DNA of 64,000 bases. Origin: Gimesia algae. Lineage in GTDB: Bacteria; Planctomycetota; Planctomycetia; Planctomycetales; Planctomycetaceae. Of this stretch, positions 28,612 through 38,412 are shown piece after piece. The number at the start of each line of letters is the position of its first letter. Positions within the stretch are counted from its first letter, which is position 1. The stretch is taken from contig NZ_CP036343.1 in the NCBI RefSeq assembly GCF_007746795.1, forward strand, positions 5,989,357-6,053,356, written 5' to 3'. The notes beneath the pieces are model-generated. The model saw only the letters and a program-made list of their open reading frames with translations, was not told the DNA's origin and did no database searches. The position numbers and the translations under genes were made by a program.

Positions 28612-30105
28612 ATGACAGTTCCAGAAATCCGCATTCGCGAACTCAACCAGTGCTCACTGCAACAGGACGGCGATTTTGTTCTGTACTGGATGATCGCCAA
28701 TCGACGAACCCGCTATAATTACAGTCTGCAGCGAGCGGTGGACCTCAGTAAAGAACTCAATAAGCCTCTGCTTGTGTTCGAAGCGCTTCGCTGCGGCTAC
28801 GAGTGGGCCAGCGACCGTCTGCATCGATTCATCCTGCAGGGAATGGCCGACAACCGGGACAGTTTGCTGGACAGCCCCGTGGGTTACTACTGTTATGTAG
28901 AACCCAAAGCCGGTCATGGCTCGGGACTGCTGTCGGCTTTGGCAACAAAGGCCTGCGCGGTCGTCACCGATGACTTCCCCTGTTTCTTCATTCCCCAGAT
29001 GTTGAAGTCAGTCGCGTCGCGTTTAACAGTCCGGCTGGAAGCCATCGATTCCAACGGTCTCCTGCCGTTGCGAGCCGCTTCGCAGATTTATCCGACCGCC
29101 TACGCGTTTCGCCGCTTTCTGCACAAAACGCTGCCAGACCATCTGGATCAGAGCCCTAAAATTAACCCGCAGTCGCACATCGAACTTTCCGCATTCTCAT
29201 CAGTACCAGATGAGATTCTGGAACGCTGGCCGATGGCATCGGAGCAACTCTTACAGGCGACTCCCGAAGTCCTGGCGGACCTGCCCCTTGATCATCAGGT
29301 CGGCCCGGCTGACTTTGATGGGGGGATGCAGGCTGCGAGTAAAACGCTCAAACAGTTTCTTGACGTGCGGTTTGAACGGTATGCAGAGGAACGCAATCTA
29401 CCGGAAGAAGAGGTCACCAGTGGACTCTCGCCTTACCTGCACTTCGGTCATATCTCAGCCCATGAAGTGTTCAAGCGCGTCGCCGACCGGGAAGACTGGA
29501 ACTTTGCAAAAGTAATGGATCAGAAAGCGACTGGCAAACGGGCCGGCTGGTGGCAAATGAGTGAAACCGCCGAGGGATTTCTGGACGAATTGATCACCTG
29601 GCGCGAACTGGGTTATAACATGTGCTGGCAGCGTGACGATTACGATCAGTATGCATCACTACCCGACTGGGCGCGAACGACACTCGAAGAACACGCCGCT
29701 GATAAACGCGATCCCTGCTACACGCTGGAAGAATTCGAACAGGCCCGTACCCACGATGAACTCTGGAATGCCGCCCAGACACAACTGGTTACGGAAGGTC
29801 GACTGCATAATTACATGCGGATGCTCTGGGGCAAGAAAATTCTGCACTGGTCTGAATCTCCGCAGGCGGCGCTGGAGATCATGATGCACCTCAACAACAA
29901 ATACGCGGTCGATGGTCGGAACCCGAATTCCTATTCGGGCATCTTCTGGTGCTTAGGCCGTTATGATCGTGCCTGGGGCCCCGAGCGACCGATCTTCGGA
30001 AAAATCCGCTACATGACCTGCGAAAACACGGCCCGTAAATTCAGCGTGGACGGTTACCTGGAACGTTTCAGCAAAGAAAAGCGGCAAGGCTCTCTGTTCG
30101 ATTGA
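28612..30105 (+). CDS. phr: Class II deoxyribodipyrimidine photolyase
   Basis: A 497-residue flavoprotein that repairs cyclobutane pyrimidine dimers with light. Class II features are visible: N-terminal FVLYWMIANRRTRYNYSLQ, then SPYLHFGHISAHEVF, WRELGYN near residue 330, MRMLWGKKILHW, and close to the end RNPNSYSGIFWCLGRYDRAW plus RPIFGKIRYM. Length is usual for the class. It sits 9 nt after the propeller gene and is followed by a methyltransferase gene 51 nt later. Photoprotection suits a surface-water organism (inference). Confidence 0.93.
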   Translation: MTVPEIRIRELNQCSLQQDGDFVLYWMIANRRTRYNYSLQRAVDLSKELNKPLLVFEALRCGYEWASDRLHRFILQGMADNRDSLLDSPVGYYCYVEPKAGHGSGLLSALATKACAVVTDDFPCFFIPQMLKSVASRLTVRLEAIDSNGLLPLRAASQIYPTAYAFRRFLHKTLPDHLDQSPKINPQSHIELSAFSSVPDEILERWPMASEQLLQATPEVLADLPLDHQVGPADFDGGMQAASKTLKQFLDVRFERYAEERNLPEEEVTSGLSPYLHFGHISAHEVFKRVADREDWNFAKVMDQKATGKRAGWWQMSETAEGFLDELITWRELGYNMCWQRDDYDQYASLPDWARTTLEEHAADKRDPCYTLEEFEQARTHDELWNAAQTQLVTEGRLHNYMRMLWGKKILHWSESPQAALEIMMHLNNKYAVDGRNPNSYSGIFWCLGRYDRAWGPERPIFGKIRYMTCENTARKFSVDGYLERFSKEKRQGSLFD

Positions 30106-30156
30106 AGTCACATCGCTGGAACGTTTAAACTGACTCTCCAGTAATAATGTATCCAG

Positions 30157-30966
30157 GTGACGGTCGGCTTAACGGGAACTTCGGTTTTGAACAGACATCT
30201 ATTCGAGGGAACGGTACCCTACTACGCGCGTTACCGCGTTCCCTATCCACAGGCACTTCTGTCACAGGTCTGCGAACAGGCGCGATTGGCCAACAGAGGC
30301 CGACTGCTGGACCTGGGCTGTGGCACGGGGGAACTCGCGATCCGCCTGGCGCCCCGCTTTCAGGACGTGATCGCCGTCGATCCTGATACGGAAATGCTGG
30401 CAGCCGCACAACAGAAAGCTCAGAATCAGCGGGTCACCAACATTCAATGGCTTCATCAGAGTGCCGAGCAGTTGACCGCGGAACCGAATTCTTTCGAGTT
30501 GATCACGATCGGTGCCGCCTTCCACTGGATGGACCGTCCCATCATGGCGCCGCGCATCCGCAGTTGGCTCCAGCCGCAGCAGCCCCTGGTCATTTTGGGT
30601 TACACCAGCATCTGGAGCGGCAACGCCGACTGGCATCCCCTGGTCCGCACTGTCTTAAAACGCTGGCTGGGCGAAAAACGACGCGCGGGTTCCGGTGAAT
30701 TCAACAATCTCGCGGCTCCGCATGAACTGGTCTTAATCGACGCCGGTTACCAACTGGAAGAAATAAAATACGAGCATCCGCAGACCTGGACTTTGGACGA
30801 CCTGCTGGGCAACCTGTATTCGACGTCCTTCGCCTCCCCCGCCGTTCTGGGCGAGAAGCAAGCGGACTTCGAAGCCGACCTGCGAGCCACCCTGCTCGAC
30901 TTTAACCCCAGCGGCGTCTATGAGGAACAGATGACGTTTTATGCGCTGCTTGCGCGGCACGAGTAA
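30157..30966 (+). CDS. Class I SAM-dependent methyltransferase
   Basis: A 269-residue protein of the UbiE/Methyltransf_11 type. Motif I is LLDLGCGTGELAIRLAPRF, followed by an acidic residue at the end of strand 2 (IAVDPD) and IGAAFHWMD near motif IV. The N-terminal FEGTVPYYARYRVPYP is common to this subgroup. The start is uncertain: GTG at 30157 has no clear ribosome site and TTG at 30187 is an alternative. The substrate cannot be inferred. It follows the photolyase gene on the same strand. Confidence 0.85.
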   Translation: MTVGLTGTSVLNRHLFEGTVPYYARYRVPYPQALLSQVCEQARLANRGRLLDLGCGTGELAIRLAPRFQDVIAVDPDTEMLAAAQQKAQNQRVTNIQWLHQSAEQLTAEPNSFELITIGAAFHWMDRPIMAPRIRSWLQPQQPLVILGYTSIWSGNADWHPLVRTVLKRWLGEKRRAGSGEFNNLAAPHELVLIDAGYQLEEIKYEHPQTWTLDDLLGNLYSTSFASPAVLGEKQADFEADLRATLLDFNPSGVYEEQMTFYALLARHE

Positions 30967-31034
30967 AAAACGACCTTCAGGTTGAGAATCTGGAAGTGTT
31001 GAGATTTTTTTATGCGGGCGGAAAAAAAAAGTAA

Positions 31035-31874
31035 TCAGTGGCTACTGGATACCGGCAGTGACGCGATGAACTCGTCGAAGACGCGGCGGTACTCTTCCGG
31101 TTGAGGATCGTTATGCCCTGCTCCCGGGATGACGATAAACTGTTTCGGCCCCCCGGCTGCGTCGAAGAGTTTCCGTCCCAGTTCGATTGGGATCAATAGA
31201 TCTTTGTCGCCATGACTTTGCAGCAAGGGTCCCGAATAGTTCCCGATCTTTCCGGCTGAGTTCAATCGCTGAGTCATATTCAGGCTCGGAAAAATCCACG
31301 GCATATGGTGAGCCGCGGCATCGGGAAGCGATGAGAATGTGCTGGCAAGAACCAGCCCCCGCGCGCCGTCTTGTGCCGCCAGATCCACGGCGACCGCTCC
31401 TCCCAGCGAACGGCCCATGAGTACGATTTCCGTTTCCTCAACACCAGCACGCGAAGCCAGCCAGGCGCGGGCCGCACGCGCATCCTGCAAGATACCGCGT
31501 TCGCTCGGTTTGCCTTCACTCTTGCCGTATCCCCGGTAATCAAAAGTCATGATCGCGAGGCCATGACGCTCCTGCAGGATCTTTAATGTTTCGCCTCGAC
31601 TGACGATGTTCCCCGCGTTGCCATGACAGAACAGCGCCACCGCACGTGGTTTCGGGTGTCCCAGAAACCAGCCATGCAGCCGCGTCCCGTCCTCTGTTTC
31701 GAACCAGGCATCTTCGAAAGGAAGATTCTCTGGAAGCGAATCCGATTCGGGAAATGGCCGAGGCTGATAAACCAGCGCACGTTCCACGGGAACCAGCGGC
31801 GACAGCGGCCCCAGGGAGGCACAACCCACCAGCAGGAAAAGCAGCCCCCACACGAGTTGATAAGATAGGCGCAT
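31035..31874 (-). CDS. Lipoprotein alpha/beta hydrolase
   Basis: A roughly 279-residue lipoprotein with a signal peptide ending in a lipobox, LVGC. The serine hydrolase core has ALFCHGNAGNI (oxyanion region), MTFDYRGYGKSEG, the nucleophile elbow GRSLGG, and a C-terminal His in GAGHND. It resembles the BEM46/YqkD-like hydrolases. GGAG six bases upstream supports ATG at 31874 rather than the ATG at 31880, which it abuts. The substrate is unknown. It is a single gene convergent with the methyltransferase. Confidence 0.87.
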   Translation of the reverse strand: MRLSYQLVWGLLFLLVGCASLGPLSPLVPVERALVYQPRPFPESDSLPENLPFEDAWFETEDGTRLHGWFLGHPKPRAVALFCHGNAGNIVSRGETLKILQERHGLAIMTFDYRGYGKSEGKPSERGILQDARAARAWLASRAGVEETEIVLMGRSLGGAVAVDLAAQDGARGLVLASTFSSLPDAAAHHMPWIFPSLNMTQRLNSAGKIGNYSGPLLQSHGDKDLLIPIELGRKLFDAAGGPKQFIVIPGAGHNDPQPEEYRRVFDEFIASLPVSSSH

Positions 31875-32172
31875 GAACATCTCCGGGAGAAAGAAGCGAC
31901 GGAGAGTAAACGATCGGCAGCCAGCAAGTCAATGTTGATCTTGCTGAAAGCGTCTGATGGCATTCCTGAGGAATCAGCAGGAAACATACAACCGAATCAT
32001 TCAAGGGTGTCTGATACACCAGCGACCTCAACGGAAGTTATGACTTCCCCCATAGCTGAAACAGATTTGATCCACTAAAATCAAACGTGCGTTCCGCTGC
32101 TGGAGAGTTCCAGATCCGGAACTCATTAACACGCTCAAGTGATTCGTATCTACTGTAATGAACAGGTACCTG

Positions 32173-34851
32173 ATGACTCCTCCGGATAACAACTCTCTCA
32201 CCTGGTATCAGCTCGACCTCAATCAAGTCGCGGAACGGCTGCAATCACCTGATCAGGGGCTGACGCTTTCTGAAGTGGAAACCCGCCGTGCGGAAGTTGG
32301 ACTGAATGAACTGATCGAAAAACAGCGTAAATCCATCTGGATGATGTTTCTGGATCAGTTCAAGGATTTTATGATTCTGGTTCTGATCGCCGCCGCGATC
32401 ATTTCCGGGGTGATCGGAGAAGTGGCCGACACCATCGCGATTACAGTCATCGTACTGCTCAATGCCATTCTGGGCTTCATCCAGGAATACCGGGCAGAGA
32501 AAGCCATGGCGGCTTTGAAAAAAATGGCGGCTCCTTCTGCAAACGTCGTGCGAGACGACAAAATCGAGACCGTTCCGGTAGGGCAACTCGTCCCCGGTGA
32601 CCGGGTCCTGCTGGAGGCAGGCAACATTGTGCCCGCAGACTTGCGACTGACAGAAGCGGTTCAGTTACAGATCAATGAAGCTGCCTTAACGGGTGAATCG
32701 TTGACCGTCGAAAAGGTCACACAGGCCCTTCCCGAAGCAGACCTCCCCCTCGGCGACCGGAAAAACCTTGCCTTTAAAGGCACCTTGATCACCAAAGGTC
32801 GCGGCCAGGGAATTGTGACCGAAACGGGCATGCAGACACAACTGGGACAGATCGCCACGTTGCTCCAGGATCAGGAAGAAGGACGCACACCCCTGCAGAA
32901 ACGCCTGGCCACGTTCGGCAAGAAACTCGCGTATGTGATACTGGCGATCTGCGCGATTGTCTTTATCGCGGGTCTGTCCAGGGGGGAACCGCCGCTGCTG
33001 ATGTTGCTGACGTCGATCTCCCTGGCGGTCGCTGCGATCCCGGAAGCACTACCCGCGGTGATTACGATTTCACTGGCGCTGGGGGCACGTAAGCTCGTCA
33101 AGCAACAGGCGCTCATCCGCAAACTTCCTGCCGTCGAAACGCTGGGGTCAGTCTCTTATATCTGCACCGATAAAACCGGAACCCTTACACAGAACCGGAT
33201 GACCGTCGAACAGGTTTATCTCAACGGCGAACTCGTCGCTCCGGACGAACTCCCTGTGACAGTTGAGGAATCCCAGACTGACCAGAGTCTCGCAGAGCGA
33301 TCCCATCCCGAATTGCTGCTCTGTGCGCTGGCACTCTGTAACGACACCCGACTGGACGGCGACGATGAGGCCATCGGCGATCCGACTGAAACGGCTCTGT
33401 TTGAACTGGCGCGGGAGAAAGGCTTTCTGCGCGAGTCACTGGAAAAAACATTTCCCCGTCTGGCCGAGATCCCCTTCGATGCCGAACGCAAGCTGATGAC
33501 CACCTTTCATCCCTGGAGTGAGGGCCAGGTTGTTTCCATTACAAAAGGGGCCGCTGAAGAAATCGTAGCCCGCTCGACTCATGAGTATTCCCCGGCGGAG
33601 CAGATCGAGATCAACCAGGAACAGGTCCAGAGCACTGCAGAACAGATTGCCGGAGAAGGTTTGAGAACCCTGGGCTTCGGACTGCGGATCTGGAACGCTG
33701 TCCCGGAAACACTCATACCGGAAGAGGTGGAATCCGCATTGACCCTGGCCGGGCTGATCGGAATGCTGGATCCTCCCCGGCCGGAAGTAGCGGAATCGGT
33801 GGCTCTCTGTCGCTCGGCCGGCATCCATCCGGTGATGATTACCGGCGATCATCCCCTGACCGCGGAGATGATTGCCCGGCGGGTGGGGATTCTCGATGAA
33901 CAGGAGAAAGGCGTCGTGCTTACAGGTCGGCAGCTCGAACAGATGTCCCTGGAAGCATTGGAATGCCAGGTTGAAAAAGTTCAGGTCTATGCCCGTGTCT
34001 CTCCGCAACAGAAATTGAAAATCGTGCAGGCTCTGCAGGATCGGGGACACTTTGTCGCAATGACGGGGGACGGCGTGAATGATGCGCCGGCATTGAAACG
34101 GGCCGACATCGGAGTGGCGATGGGCATTACCGGCACTGACGTCTCCCGGGAAGCAGCGCATATGATTCTGCTGGATGACAATTTTGCCACGATCGTCAAG
34201 ACCGTCAGGGAAGGCCGTCGGATCTTCGATAACATTCGCAAATTTATCAAATACACAATGACCAGTAACCTGGGTGAGATCTGGACGATCTTCCTGGCGC
34301 CGCTGCTGGGTCTGCCGATCCCGCTGCTGCCGATTCATATTTTATGGATCAATCTCGTCACCGACGGTGTTCCCGGCCTGGCCCTCACGGCTGAACCCGG
34401 AGAAAAAAACCTGATGCAGCGGCCGCCCCGCGATCCGAAAGAGAATATTTTCGCCCATGGCCTGGGCACGCATATCATCTGGGTCGGCCTGCTGATGGGA
34501 GCGGTCTCGGTGGTGACGCAGGCCTGGTTCATTGACCACAGCCAGGCGCACTGGCAGACCATGGTCTTCACGGTTCTCTGTCTGAGCCAGATGGGACACG
34601 TTCTGGCCATCCGCTCGGAACGGGAATCGTTCTTCTCTCAAGGACCGTTTACGAATAAACCACTGCTGGCAGCCGTGCTGCTGACTTTCATACTGCAGAT
34701 GGCCACCATCTATGTTCCCGTTCTGAACCGCATTTTCAAAACCGTCCCCCTGACAGCGGGCGAACTTGCCATCACCCTTGCCCTCTCATCAATCGTATTC
34801 ATCGCCGTCGAAGTCGAAAAAGCCTGCAAACGAATGCGGCAGCAGGATTAA
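32173..34851 (+). CDS. P-type cation ATPase, P2A (calcium pump) type
   Basis: About 892 residues. Motifs in order: cation-ATPase N-terminal domain, TGES (INEAALTGESLTVEK), the PEALP motif of membrane helix 4 (about residue 290), the phosphorylation site CTDKTGTLTQN (about residue 333), the hinge MTGDGVNDAPALKRADIGVA, and NLVTDG in helix 6. PEALP with NLVTDG is the pattern of SERCA-like P2A pumps, so Ca2+ (or Mn2+) export is most likely (inference). Ten membrane helices are expected. ATG at 32173 has AGG six bases upstream; ATG at 32158 is the alternative. Confidence 0.93.
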   Translation: MTPPDNNSLTWYQLDLNQVAERLQSPDQGLTLSEVETRRAEVGLNELIEKQRKSIWMMFLDQFKDFMILVLIAAAIISGVIGEVADTIAITVIVLLNAILGFIQEYRAEKAMAALKKMAAPSANVVRDDKIETVPVGQLVPGDRVLLEAGNIVPADLRLTEAVQLQINEAALTGESLTVEKVTQALPEADLPLGDRKNLAFKGTLITKGRGQGIVTETGMQTQLGQIATLLQDQEEGRTPLQKRLATFGKKLAYVILAICAIVFIAGLSRGEPPLLMLLTSISLAVAAIPEALPAVITISLALGARKLVKQQALIRKLPAVETLGSVSYICTDKTGTLTQNRMTVEQVYLNGELVAPDELPVTVEESQTDQSLAERSHPELLLCALALCNDTRLDGDDEAIGDPTETALFELAREKGFLRESLEKTFPRLAEIPFDAERKLMTTFHPWSEGQVVSITKGAAEEIVARSTHEYSPAEQIEINQEQVQSTAEQIAGEGLRTLGFGLRIWNAVPETLIPEEVESALTLAGLIGMLDPPRPEVAESVALCRSAGIHPVMITGDHPLTAEMIARRVGILDEQEKGVVLTGRQLEQMSLEALECQVEKVQVYARVSPQQKLKIVQALQDRGHFVAMTGDGVNDAPALKRADIGVAMGITGTDVSREAAHMILLDDNFATIVKTVREGRRIFDNIRKFIKYTMTSNLGEIWTIFLAPLLGLPIPLLPIHILWINLVTDGVPGLALTAEPGEKNLMQRPPRDPKENIFAHGLGTHIIWVGLLMGAVSVVTQAWFIDHSQAHWQTMVFTVLCLSQMGHVLAIRSERESFFSQGPFTNKPLLAAVLLTFILQMATIYVPVLNRIFKTVPLTAGELAITLALSSIVFIAVEVEKACKRMRQQD

Positions 34852-35018
34852 TCACACTCAAATATTTCAGGACTGACGTTCGGGTATAAAGTAAATGCCG
34901 GGGTTGAAAGGACCCCGTTGCTGAGAGACAATCATCCTGATAAATATTAAACAGATTCAAAAGTCTGGTGATCAATTGTTCGACAAAGTAACATTCCAAC
35001 CGTTCAGGCGGTGTCGTG

Positions 35019-35450
35019 ATGAAAATCGTCGGGTACATTCTGCTGGTATCTCTTTCCCTGCTGATCGTGCTGCTCGGCATGCCTAATGTCGAGCAAGGCC
35101 GCCTGGAATATCGCAATCAGTATGCCTTCCATCTGGCTCAACAAATCAAGACCGGAGCATTACCTCCCGATACGTTAGATCCGTGGGGTCAGAAATTCGA
35201 AATTGAACACACGCCAGCGAATGTGATGGTCGTCACTTCGCACGGCTCAAACGGGGTCTCACCAGCAGACGGCTACGATTCGGACGACATTTCCACTTCC
35301 ATGTCGAATCCGCCTCACAAGAGGACGATGACTCGCAAGCAGACACAGATTTTCGCCACGCTTGCTTTGTCCCTTTGTCCCTGGCTGATAGTGTTGGCAG
35401 TTCGGTTTCATAGACGTGCTGCCTCTCCACTGGAAAGTGAGAGACTCTGA
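35019..35450 (+). CDS. Small membrane protein with GspG-like core
   Basis: About 143 residues with a hydrophobic N-terminus (residues about 3-22) and another hydrophobic segment near the C-terminus (about 108-126). Between them is a stretch like the end of type II secretion major pseudopilins: DPWGQKFEIE, then VVTSHGSNGVSPADGYDSDD. In GspG this region carries the calcium site. The N-terminus has no pilin-type processing motif and the extra C-terminal membrane segment is atypical. ATG at 35019 directly follows a GTG codon. It is not part of a secretion operon here. Confidence 0.7.
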   Translation: MKIVGYILLVSLSLLIVLLGMPNVEQGRLEYRNQYAFHLAQQIKTGALPPDTLDPWGQKFEIEHTPANVMVVTSHGSNGVSPADGYDSDDISTSMSNPPHKRTMTRKQTQIFATLALSLCPWLIVLAVRFHRRAASPLESERL

Positions 35451-35521
35451 AGGGGGCTCATTTTTTTATTACCGAATTGAGGCAAAGGGGGCGGCCCCTG
35501 AATTTGCTTTCATCGTTTATT

Positions 35522-36046
35522 TTACTTCGGTGGGTCCGTGTCAGGGGGTAAGGGGAGCTTAGAGAAATCGATTTCGGGAACCTTCACAGGTTCAAGATTC
35601 TGCAGGAATTCCTTCGCTCGGTAGTCAGGATCAATAAAGTCGATGAGTCGGTACGAAAACACTTTGCCTCCACCAACCTGTCCATTCGCGATCTGCTCCA
35701 CCAACACAAACCGTGAAATTTTTGCATGTTCGTTTTCCAGGTCGAATGTGTAGAACAGATCATGGCCTGCTTCTGTTGGCTGGATACGACAGCGGAGTAG
35801 GGGCCCCTGCTCTCCGTCTACTTCGAGCCTGCCTGTGCGAATGAAAGGAAACCGAGGATCGACCACAGCGGGGTCAGCCTTCGTGCTGACACAAATAGTG
35901 AAGCGGGTCGTGTTCTTATCGAGCGCCTGCATAGTGACGCCTTTACTGCCTGCAAGCTCTGGAGTCACGTCGATGTGTAACGTAATAGCGGACGCGGTCT
36001 GGGTGAAGCACGCAAGAACGAATGCGAAGAACAGTGGTCGCAGCAT
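35522..36046 (-). CDS. Secreted protein, unknown
   Basis: A 174-residue exported protein with a signal peptide cleaved near TASA. The mature part is mostly beta-type, with FTICVSTKADPAVVDPRFPF and a segment LEVDGEQGPLLRCRIQPTEA, and ends in a proline-rich KLPLPPDTDPPK tail. No family recognised. GGAGA six bases before the ATG at 36046 supports the start. Confidence 0.72.
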   Translation of the reverse strand: MLRPLFFAFVLACFTQTASAITLHIDVTPELAGSKGVTMQALDKNTTRFTICVSTKADPAVVDPRFPFIRTGRLEVDGEQGPLLRCRIQPTEAGHDLFYTFDLENEHAKISRFVLVEQIANGQVGGGKVFSYRLIDFIDPDYRAKEFLQNLEPVKVPEIDFSKLPLPPDTDPPK

Positions 36047-36491
36047 ATCAATTCTCCATTTTGGGGTACGGTAAGCGGTCGTGTACTGAGAAGACGCGGC
36101 AGAAAAAGTTTTGTTCCACTCAATTTCAATTTCTGTCAGATCATGACCGAGATTACCGGGCTGATGGACCAGCGATGCACTTTTCTACACAAATGCATTG
36201 GCAACGAAAGTAGCAGCTCTGTAAAATCGAAAGGTGAGCCGAATCCCTTTAAGTGATTTAATTTATGGCGTTTTCGTTGAGAACTTAAAAGGGACAGCCC
36301 CCGAGCCTCTCTTCCCCATCGTTCGCTTTTAACTATAGAACAGTCCTGATTAGCCGCAGGGCGTTAGAGCCGGTTTTTATACCCGGATTTGCATGAACCG
36401 CGGCTAACGCCTTTCGGCTGATGCTGGATAATCAAAAGTGGTCAGCCCTCCGAATCCACTTACTTTTTATACATATGGCGAATGGAATCGA
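36047..36491. other. Intergenic region with repeats
   Basis: Non-coding. It contains an inverted repeat at 36348-36422 and, at about 36290-36325, a GGGACAGCCCCC-type sequence that resembles one at about 35487-35520 on the other side of the 35522 gene. No promoter was convincing. Confidence 0.55.
36348..36422. repeat. Large imperfect inverted repeat (REP-like)
   Basis: The left arm (36348-36367, GATTAGCCGCAGGGCGTTAG) and the right arm (36401-36422, CGGCTAACGCCTTTCGGCTG plus AT) can pair over about 20 bases with a few mismatches, leaving a loop of about 33 bases. There is no T-run. Its look recalls GC-rich REP-type elements built around GGCTAACGCC that I believe are common in planctomycete genomes; this could not be checked here. 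Confidence 0.7.
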
Positions 36492-36965
36492 CTATAAGAA
36501 GGCCAGCTTGTACACAATTGCTGCCATTGCAACAAAGAAAGCCATGCGAGCAATTTTTTCGAATGTTTCAGGTGGGTATTTTCTTTTCAAAATAATACTA
36601 AGTCCCAACCCGAGAAACCCTGCCAAGACCAGGATAAAGAAGGGGTAGCGATCCAGCCAATTGCCACCAGAAATAATCGGGGACACCGCATGCGTGATAA
36701 AAACCCCTAACACACCGAACATCATCGTATAATTTAAACAGTTGTAGAAAACGAATTTATTTTGTAACCGAAAACCAATTCGTAATCCTAATAGAGACCA
36801 GACAACAACAGTACAAATTAAGAATGTAAGTTGACCAGGCAGGAAAGCTCCCCCGACCATTCCAGCAAGAACGATCAGCAATACTACCAAATCGATAATG
36901 TAGTTTCTCATCTTCAATACCCAATCCTGGTACAAGTTATGATCTTCGTTTCCCAGCGAAAGCAT
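36492..36965 (-). CDS. Integral membrane protein, unknown
   Basis: About 157 residues with four to five hydrophobic segments spread over almost the whole length from residue about 22, and short polar loops. The C-terminal part has LKRKYPPETFEKIARMAFF. No family recognised. The start is uncertain: ATG at 36965 has an AGG five bases upstream, an ATG at 36911 would begin just before the first membrane segment. It follows the sulfatase gene at 36979-38412 on the same strand by 13 nt, so it may be cotranscribed. Confidence 0.65.
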   Translation of the reverse strand: MLSLGNEDHNLYQDWVLKMRNYIIDLVVLLIVLAGMVGGAFLPGQLTFLICTVVVWSLLGLRIGFRLQNKFVFYNCLNYTMMFGVLGVFITHAVSPIISGGNWLDRYPFFILVLAGFLGLGLSIILKRKYPPETFEKIARMAFFVAMAAIVYKLAFL

Positions 36966-36978
36966 ACACACCTCACAC

Positions 36979-38412
36979 TCACGGATGCCATAGTGCTTTG
37001 CCTTTGTATTTTGTGCCGATGGGGTAGCGGGTGTCGGGGACTGCGGCTGTGTTCATGATCTCTGCGATTCGCTGGACCACCTGGGGATGGTTGGCGGCGA
37101 CGTCTCTGGATTCGCTCAGGTCCTGGTCTAAATTGTAAAGGGCGATTTCTCCCTGCTGGCCATGGCGGATGCCTTTCCAGTGGTTCCAGCGCACTGCCTG
37201 ATCGTAGCGGGCGCGGCAGTGGCCGTAGTCCCAGTAGAGATAGTCGTGTTTGACTTTGAGAGGCTTACCTCGCAAGGCCGGCAGTATGGAGACGCCATCG
37301 AGATTCGCGGGAGCTTCGGCGCCTGCGAGTTCGGCAAAGGTGGGCAGCATGTCCTGGAAGGCGATGACTTCGTCGCTCACTTTGCCTGCGGGAATGGTGC
37401 CGGTCCAGCGTGCGATGAAGGGGACACGGATGCCCCCTTCGGTGAGATCGCGTTTAAAACCGCGCAGGGGGCCGTTCGTGCGGAGTTGCGCGGGAACGCC
37501 TCTGTGGCCGCCGTTATCGCTGGTGAACATGATCAGCGTGCGCTCGCTTAGCTGAAGCTCATTCACCAGAGACATGATCCGTCCCACATCGCGGTCCAGC
37601 CTGTGAATCATCGCGGCATATTTTTTCGATTTCGCATCCCAGTCCCGGTCTGAATAAGGTTCTGTGTCGGGTACCGCCAGACCGTGCGGGTCTTCTGCTT
37701 TCGCGGAAAAGTGAGGCAGCGTATAAGCCGCGTACAGAAAGAAAGGCTGGGCCGCGGAATCGCGAATGAATGTCAACGCACGGTCGGTCAGTAGATCATG
37801 ACTGTATTGCTGCCGGGATTGGGTGTTCCCCGTCAGTTCCAAGCGGCCCTCATTGTCGTCCAGATACTCGGTAAAGTAATAATGCGCGTGGTCCTGATTC
37901 AGATAGCCGAACCACATGTCGAACCCCTGGTTGGTGGCCCGTCCGACCGTGCCTGCATCGCCCAGCGACCATTTACCCACGCCGCCACAGCGGTAATCAG
38001 ATTTTTGCAGGACCTCGGCGATGGTCAGATCACGTTCCTGCAGATAGGTCGGGTAATGCGGGATGTTGTCCCGTGCGGGAGCGTGCCCGTTGTGGAGTCC
38101 GGTCAGCAGCACGGCCCGCGAAGCCGTACAGACGGAACCGCCCGCATAGGCTTGTGTGAACCGCGTTCCCTGGGCGGCTAACTGGTCGATGTGCGGGGTT
38201 TTCATCAGCTTCTGACCGTAACAGCCCAGGTCTCCATAACCCAGATCGTCGGCCATAATGAAAATGATATTCGGTCGCCCCCCTTTCGCGGCCTGCACCG
38301 AAGTTGGCAGACAGATCAGGCAGGCAATCAACCAGAACACTCGTGAACCTGAAATCAAATGCAGTCCGTTTCCGATTTCACTTACTGATTTTCTTCGCGC
38401 TGGTGTCGACAT
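36979..38412 (-). CDS. Secreted sulfatase (type I, CTASR variant)
   Basis: A 477-residue type I sulfatase. The N-terminal metal site is FIMADDLGYGDLGCYGQ. The residue converted to formylglycine is the Cys of CTASR (about residue 98): alanine replaces the usual proline of C-x-P-x-R, a variation still compatible with maturation. The second metal site is IMFTSDNGGHRG. The signal peptide lies about 25 residues in; GTG within GSRVFWLIA (AGG seven bases upstream) may be the real start. The first 35 nt overlap the end of the next upstream sulfatase gene, so the two are coupled. Sulfated marine polysaccharide is a plausible substrate (family knowledge). Confidence 0.9.
   Translation of the reverse strand: MSTPARRKSVSEIGNGLHLISGSRVFWLIACLICLPTSVQAAKGGRPNIIFIMADDLGYGDLGCYGQKLMKTPHIDQLAAQGTRFTQAYAGGSVCTASRAVLLTGLHNGHAPARDNIPHYPTYLQERDLTIAEVLQKSDYRCGGVGKWSLGDAGTVGRATNQGFDMWFGYLNQDHAHYYFTEYLDDNEGRLELTGNTQSRQQYSHDLLTDRALTFIRDSAAQPFFLYAAYTLPHFSAKAEDPHGLAVPDTEPYSDRDWDAKSKKYAAMIHRLDRDVGRIMSLVNELQLSERTLIMFTSDNGGHRGVPAQLRTNGPLRGFKRDLTEGGIRVPFIARWTGTIPAGKVSDEVIAFQDMLPTFAELAGAEAPANLDGVSILPALRGKPLKVKHDYLYWDYGHCRARYDQAVRWNHWKGIRHGQQGEIALYNLDQDLSESRDVAANHPQVVQRIAEIMNTAAVPDTRYPIGTKYKGKALWHP

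Noticed and set aside
33436-34338. 300-codon minus-strand open frame
   Set aside because: Antisense to the core of the P-type ATPase, which carries all family motifs.
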